A DNA stretch of 64,000 nt from an uncultured Lachnospiraceae bacterium (GTDB lineage: Bacteria > Bacillota > Clostridia > Lachnospirales > Lachnospiraceae). The position numbers and the translations under genes were made by a program. Position 1 is the stretch's first letter, and every line of letters starts with the position of its first letter. The stretch spans positions 17,703 through 81,702 of the forward strand of contig CANRIV010000010.1 in assembly GCA_947630805.1 (NCBI GenBank), in the 5' to 3' direction. The notes beneath the pieces were generated by a model, which was not told where the DNA came from, did no database searches, and saw only the letters and a list, made by a program, of their open reading frames with translations. Of the stretch, positions 61,238-64,000 are shown piece after piece.

Positions 61238-61798
61238 TTATTGCTTTATATGTTTTTTCACAGAAGCAGGAACACCTGCTGCTAAAGAGTTTTCTGGTAA
61301 ATCTCTCGTGACCACACTCCCAGCGGCAATCACACAGCCGCTCCCAATGGTAACGCCTTGCAGAACGGTTACATTTGCACCAAACCAGCAGTTATCGCCA
61401 ATGTAAATAGGCAGCGCCCTTTCCAAACCTTTGTTTCTATCTGTGAAATTCATAGGATGGCTTGCGGTGTAAAAGCCGCAGAACGGACCGATAAATACAT
61501 TTTTTCCAATGTAAATCGTGCCGCCATCCATAAAATAACAGCCATGATTGACAAAAACGCCCTCACTAAAATGAGTGTATGCGCCATAATCAAAATAGAC
61601 TGGTGCAAGCACAGTAAGCCCCTGGGGTATTTCGACACCGAGTATCTTCCTCAAGGCGGAAATCTGTTCCTGACTCCCTGGCCTGGACATATTAAAATCA
61701 AAGCAGAGCGATTCTGCTTTTTGCCGCTCTGCAAGCAGATTTCCGTCAAAATTGGCATCATGCCATTCGCCTTTCAGCATTTTTTCTTTTTCAGTCAT
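61238..61798 (-). CDS. Sugar O-acetyltransferase (maltose/galactoside acetyltransferase type)
   Basis: The 186-residue protein begins with the Maa/LacA opening MTEKEKMLKGEWHDANFDGNLLAERQKAESLCFDFN. It continues as a left-handed beta-helix with hexapeptide repeats, IYIGKNVFIGPFCGFYTASHPM and IGDNCWFGANVTVLQGVTIGSGCVIAAGSVVTRDLP. The His in ASHP is the expected catalytic base. It acetylates a sugar with acetyl-CoA; the acceptor is unknown. It is a single gene next to the AT-rich end of the window. Confidence 0.93.
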   Translation of the reverse strand: MTEKEKMLKGEWHDANFDGNLLAERQKAESLCFDFNMSRPGSQEQISALRKILGVEIPQGLTVLAPVYFDYGAYTHFSEGVFVNHGCYFMDGGTIYIGKNVFIGPFCGFYTASHPMNFTDRNKGLERALPIYIGDNCWFGANVTVLQGVTIGSGCVIAAGSVVTRDLPENSLAAGVPASVKKHIKQ

Positions 61799-61883
61799 AA
61801 CATACTACTCCATCCATTCCATTTTGTGTAATATAGTACTTTGCATCAATTTTTTGAAATTTTGAATCCATTTTATTGAATGA

Positions 61884-62711
61884 TTAGTTTTCTTTAAATA
61901 AACCATATTCTGGTTCTTTTATTTGCTTCATAATTTTCACTGCTTTAATTATTGCTGGAATATACAATAAAAGAATTATAAAATATCCTATTGATAAACC
62001 AGTACCCTTAGCTCCTGATTGAACATATCCACCCATAGTTGAACTTACAAATATAAGACCTTGAAATGCCAAGAAATCATTTAAAGCATGAGCAAAAGCT
62101 ATCCCCCAGAAATTCTTAGTTTTTAATATTAACGCACATAATAGTACTCCCAAAATTCCCGTTTGAAGAATTTTACCTACAGTTTGAATTATTCCTGTTA
62201 AATCATAACTACCACCAAATATATAATCACTAACATGGAATATTCCAAAGATTAATGAAGATATTAAAATAGCTGCCCAAATACCTTTACGTGTTTTTCC
62301 AGTTCTTCTTAATATACTATTTAAAACGATACCTCTAAATAATACTTCTTCAAAAATCCCAACTGTTAAACTTAAAATAAAATAACCAAGCTCACTTAGT
62401 AACCAATTACTAGGAATATTATTATTTGCTATTCCCATTACAATAGATCCAATTCCTGGAAGTGCTGCAATAATTAAAATATAAATGCAACTACGTAAAG
62501 AAAAACCAAATCTTTTTTTTACATTTAAAAATAATTTTTTAGCACCCATGAAAAGCATTATGCCAATTAATATCGCACTTAGTAATACACGAACTAATAT
62601 CATATGAGTAACATTATTTCCATCATATGGGAGATATTTAATTCCACAATATCCAATCACTAAAGCAATTATAGCCATGATAATTGGATATTTTCTAATT
62701 GTTTTTAACAT
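61884..62711 (-). CDS. CPBP family intramembrane glutamic endopeptidase
   Basis: The 275-residue membrane protein has about seven hydrophobic segments. It carries the CPBP (Abi) motifs: EEVLFRG (motif 1), FGIFHV (motif 2) and HALNDFLA (motif 3), giving the Glu-Glu and His residues of the proposed active site. Members process prenylated or membrane proteins, or give immunity to bacteriocins. The base composition is much more AT-rich than the left part of the window, pointing to transfer. No bacteriocin gene is visible beside it. Confidence 0.92.
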   Translation of the reverse strand: MLKTIRKYPIIMAIIALVIGYCGIKYLPYDGNNVTHMILVRVLLSAILIGIMLFMGAKKLFLNVKKRFGFSLRSCIYILIIAALPGIGSIVMGIANNNIPSNWLLSELGYFILSLTVGIFEEVLFRGIVLNSILRRTGKTRKGIWAAILISSLIFGIFHVSDYIFGGSYDLTGIIQTVGKILQTGILGVLLCALILKTKNFWGIAFAHALNDFLAFQGLIFVSSTMGGYVQSGAKGTGLSIGYFIILLLYIPAIIKAVKIMKQIKEPEYGLFKEN

Positions 62712-62825
62712 AAATACACTACCTCTTTTCTATGTATATCCTATCATATTTTGGGTTGCCTGTTGTCAATAAAATTTGATATTCGTTAATTTATCTTTTG
62801 AATATAAATACTATAATATTAGTGA

Positions 62826-63512
62826 TTAATTACTACTTTTAGGCATTAAAGAAATAATTCTACCAGCAAAATCATTAAAGTTTTGAGTTTGAAGTATTAT
62901 TTTACCAGGACCAGTTAATTTAGTTATAAATAAACCCTCACCGCCAAATAAAATATTTTTAACTCCTTTTACTCTTTCAATTTCATAGCTAACAGTTTTT
63001 TCAAAAGCTACAACATTACCAGTATCAACTTTAATTACTTCACCGGGTTGTAATTCTTTAACGATTTGGTCGCCATCTACTTCTAAAAATACGTTACCAC
63101 TTCCACTAATATCTTGTAAGATAAAACCTTCACCACCAAATAATCCTGTTCCTAATTTTTTTCTAAAGGCGACTTTTAATTCTACGGTTGGTTCGGCACA
63201 TAGAAAAGAACCTTTTTGAACAATTAAGCCTGGTTGATTAGATGTTAATTTTAAATCTAATATACCTCCTGGAACTGTAGAGCCAAAAGCAATTTTTTGG
63301 TTATCTTCAGTTGCTATATATGTATTCAAAAATAGTGATTCCCCAGAAAATACCCTACCTAAACCTTTCATTATTCCACCTCTCGTATCAGTTTCTGAAC
63401 GAATGCCTGAAGTCATCCAAGTCATTGCTCCTGATTGCGTATATATACTTTCCCCTTTGTTTAATGTAAGTTCAACAGCTGGTACTGTTTGACCGATTAT
63501 TATATAATCCAT
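62826..63512 (-). CDS. AIM24 family protein (TIGR00266-like)
   Basis: The 228-residue protein matches the AIM24/YfbN-type family. It has beta-strand repeats with the family sequences YTQSGAMTWMTSGIRSETDTRGGIMKGLGRVFSGESLFLNTYIA, FGSTVPGGILDLKL and GLFGGEGFILQDISGSGNVFLEVDG. The C-terminal strands include VKNILFGGEGLFITKLTGPG. The role in bacteria is unknown. AGGAGG precedes the ATG. It shares the AT-rich composition of the CPBP gene. Confidence 0.92.
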   Translation of the reverse strand: MDYIIIGQTVPAVELTLNKGESIYTQSGAMTWMTSGIRSETDTRGGIMKGLGRVFSGESLFLNTYIATEDNQKIAFGSTVPGGILDLKLTSNQPGLIVQKGSFLCAEPTVELKVAFRKKLGTGLFGGEGFILQDISGSGNVFLEVDGDQIVKELQPGEVIKVDTGNVVAFEKTVSYEIERVKGVKNILFGGEGLFITKLTGPGKIILQTQNFNDFAGRIISLMPKSSN

Positions 63513-63721
63513 AATTCTTCCTCCTTTCTAGAATTAAATTATATTCTACAACGTTTTTTACCTTTATAATTATTGTATAACATATTTGCTCATATTTGTA
63601 GCCTTAAAATTAAATCACATCGTATCTCTCTTTTTTCCTCAAATCTCTTGATGGAATTCTAACTGTCCCAAGATTTTCCACTTTGTTATAATTTTCTCTC
63701 TTCGAAGATTAGATAAAACAA

Positions 63722-63767
63722 AAAAACACCTTTTCAAAAGAAATTAATCTTTTAAAAAGATGTTTTT
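63722..63767. terminator. Terminator-like hairpin in the end region
   Basis: AAAAACACCTTTTCAAAAG pairs with CTTTTAAAAAGATGTTTTT, with two imperfect positions, around an 8-base loop. Its A/T-rich flanks give U-tracts in both directions, so it probably ends a gene reading in from the right or is a remnant. Confidence 0.65.
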
Positions 63768-63831
63768 AGTAAGCTAAAAACTTTGAACAATTATTTAAAT
63801 CAATTCATATTACTTCATAATACAACGCAAA

Positions 63832-63852
63832 TTTGTTGTACTTTTGTTGTAC
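63832..63852. repeat. Tandem direct repeat TTTGTTGTAC x2
   Basis: Two copies of TTTGTTGTAC start 11 bases apart (63832 and 63843). Spaced repeats of this size resemble recombinase arm sites near integration ends, but no integrase is inside the window. Confidence 0.5.
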
Positions 63853-64000
63853 ACTTCACTCGCTATTCCTTGCAAATCCTTTATTTATTAGGCTTTTTAG
63901 CATCAATACTCTTCATTGTCGGGACGATTTAGGACATCGTTTCAATTCTTGCTATAACCCAACATAGTTCAAAATAAGTCGCAAATCAGATTTTTTCAAA

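Larger units (their letters stand above)
63513..64000. other. Gene-free AT-rich end region
   Basis: About 490 bases hold no ORF of note. Features seen are the upstream region of the AIM24 gene, a hairpin at 63722-63767 and two 10-base direct repeats at 63832-63852. Short frames on the minus strand are broken by stops and lack ribosome binding sites. Confidence 0.6.

Noticed and set aside
1-64000. CRISPR arrays, tRNA and rRNA genes
   Set aside because: I saw no regularly spaced repeats, no tRNA T-loop pattern in a cloverleaf context, and no rRNA-like sequence anywhere in the window.

Overview
The window looks like a chromosomal segment of a low-to-moderate GC anaerobic Firmicute. Lachnospiraceae (class Clostridia) is the best inference. 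It rests on the Clostridia-type pst-phoU-phoBR operon, BspA-like leucine-rich repeats, Lys-rich Ig/Fn3-like secreted domains, the larBC plus Ni/Co ECF transporter operon, TPR-DUF4037-DUF4125 and AIM24 proteins, AGGAGG-type ribosome binding sites and strong hairpin/T-tract terminators. Most genes are on the minus strand. I saw no rRNA, tRNA, CRISPR array, complete insertion sequence or prophage.

Layout. 0-5.7 kb: phosphate regulon pstS-pstC-pstA-pstB-phoU-phoB-phoR (phoR is cut by the window edge), with Pho-box-like 11-bp repeats before phoB and, weaker, before pstS. 5.9-15 kb: acyltransferase, a small XRE regulator, an LRR protein and secreted metallophosphoesterase pair, YqeY, a YgiQ-type radical SAM protein and a TPR-DUF4037-DUF4125 protein. 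15.1-19.5 kb: a terminator-bounded module of a TM2 protein, a patatin-like lipase, a 56-aa membrane protein missing from the ORF track and a 726-aa anchored protein of unknown family, with a divergent XRE regulator. 19.5-22.5 kb: Fur-family regulator plus zinc-type ABC transporter. 22.5-27.2 kb: larB-larC-cbiM-cbiQ-cbiO, joining nickel uptake to synthesis of the nickel-pincer nucleotide cofactor; the third biosynthetic enzyme, LarE, lies alone at 57 kb. 27.3-40.3 kb: proS, a subtilisin-like protease, clpX, an HtrA protease, an LCP cell-wall ligase, galE, cdaR, cdaA (c-di-AMP synthesis) and two membrane proteins. 40.4-45.5 kb: LacI-family regulator divergent from a sulfate ABC transporter operon, with two CAAACGTTTG operators between them. 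45.5-50.2 kb: tcdA, a BIG2 protein, a PepSY lipoprotein and a PcrA/UvrD-like helicase with a LexA-type box. 50.2-52.1 kb: PAS protein and a glycosyltransferase split by a frameshift at a C7 tract, preceded by a structured leader that contains a dispersed repeat. 52.1-56.1 kb: LysR regulator with a DUF3737/cyclophilin-like operon and an alpha/beta hydrolase. 56.1-61.8 kb: S1-domain protein, larE, an Lnt homologue, a lipoprotein and a sugar O-acetyltransferase. 61.8-64 kb: a visibly more AT-rich end with a CPBP protease and an AIM24 protein, then about 490 bases without a gene.

The most interesting items are the C7 glycosyltransferase (probably phase-variable or recently broken), the two-copy hairpin repeat, the patatin/726-aa module with a G9 tract, the LacI-regulated sulfate operon, the PstS whose two halves are in permuted order, and the split nickel-pincer cofactor pathway. 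All calls come from reading the sequence; no database search was run.
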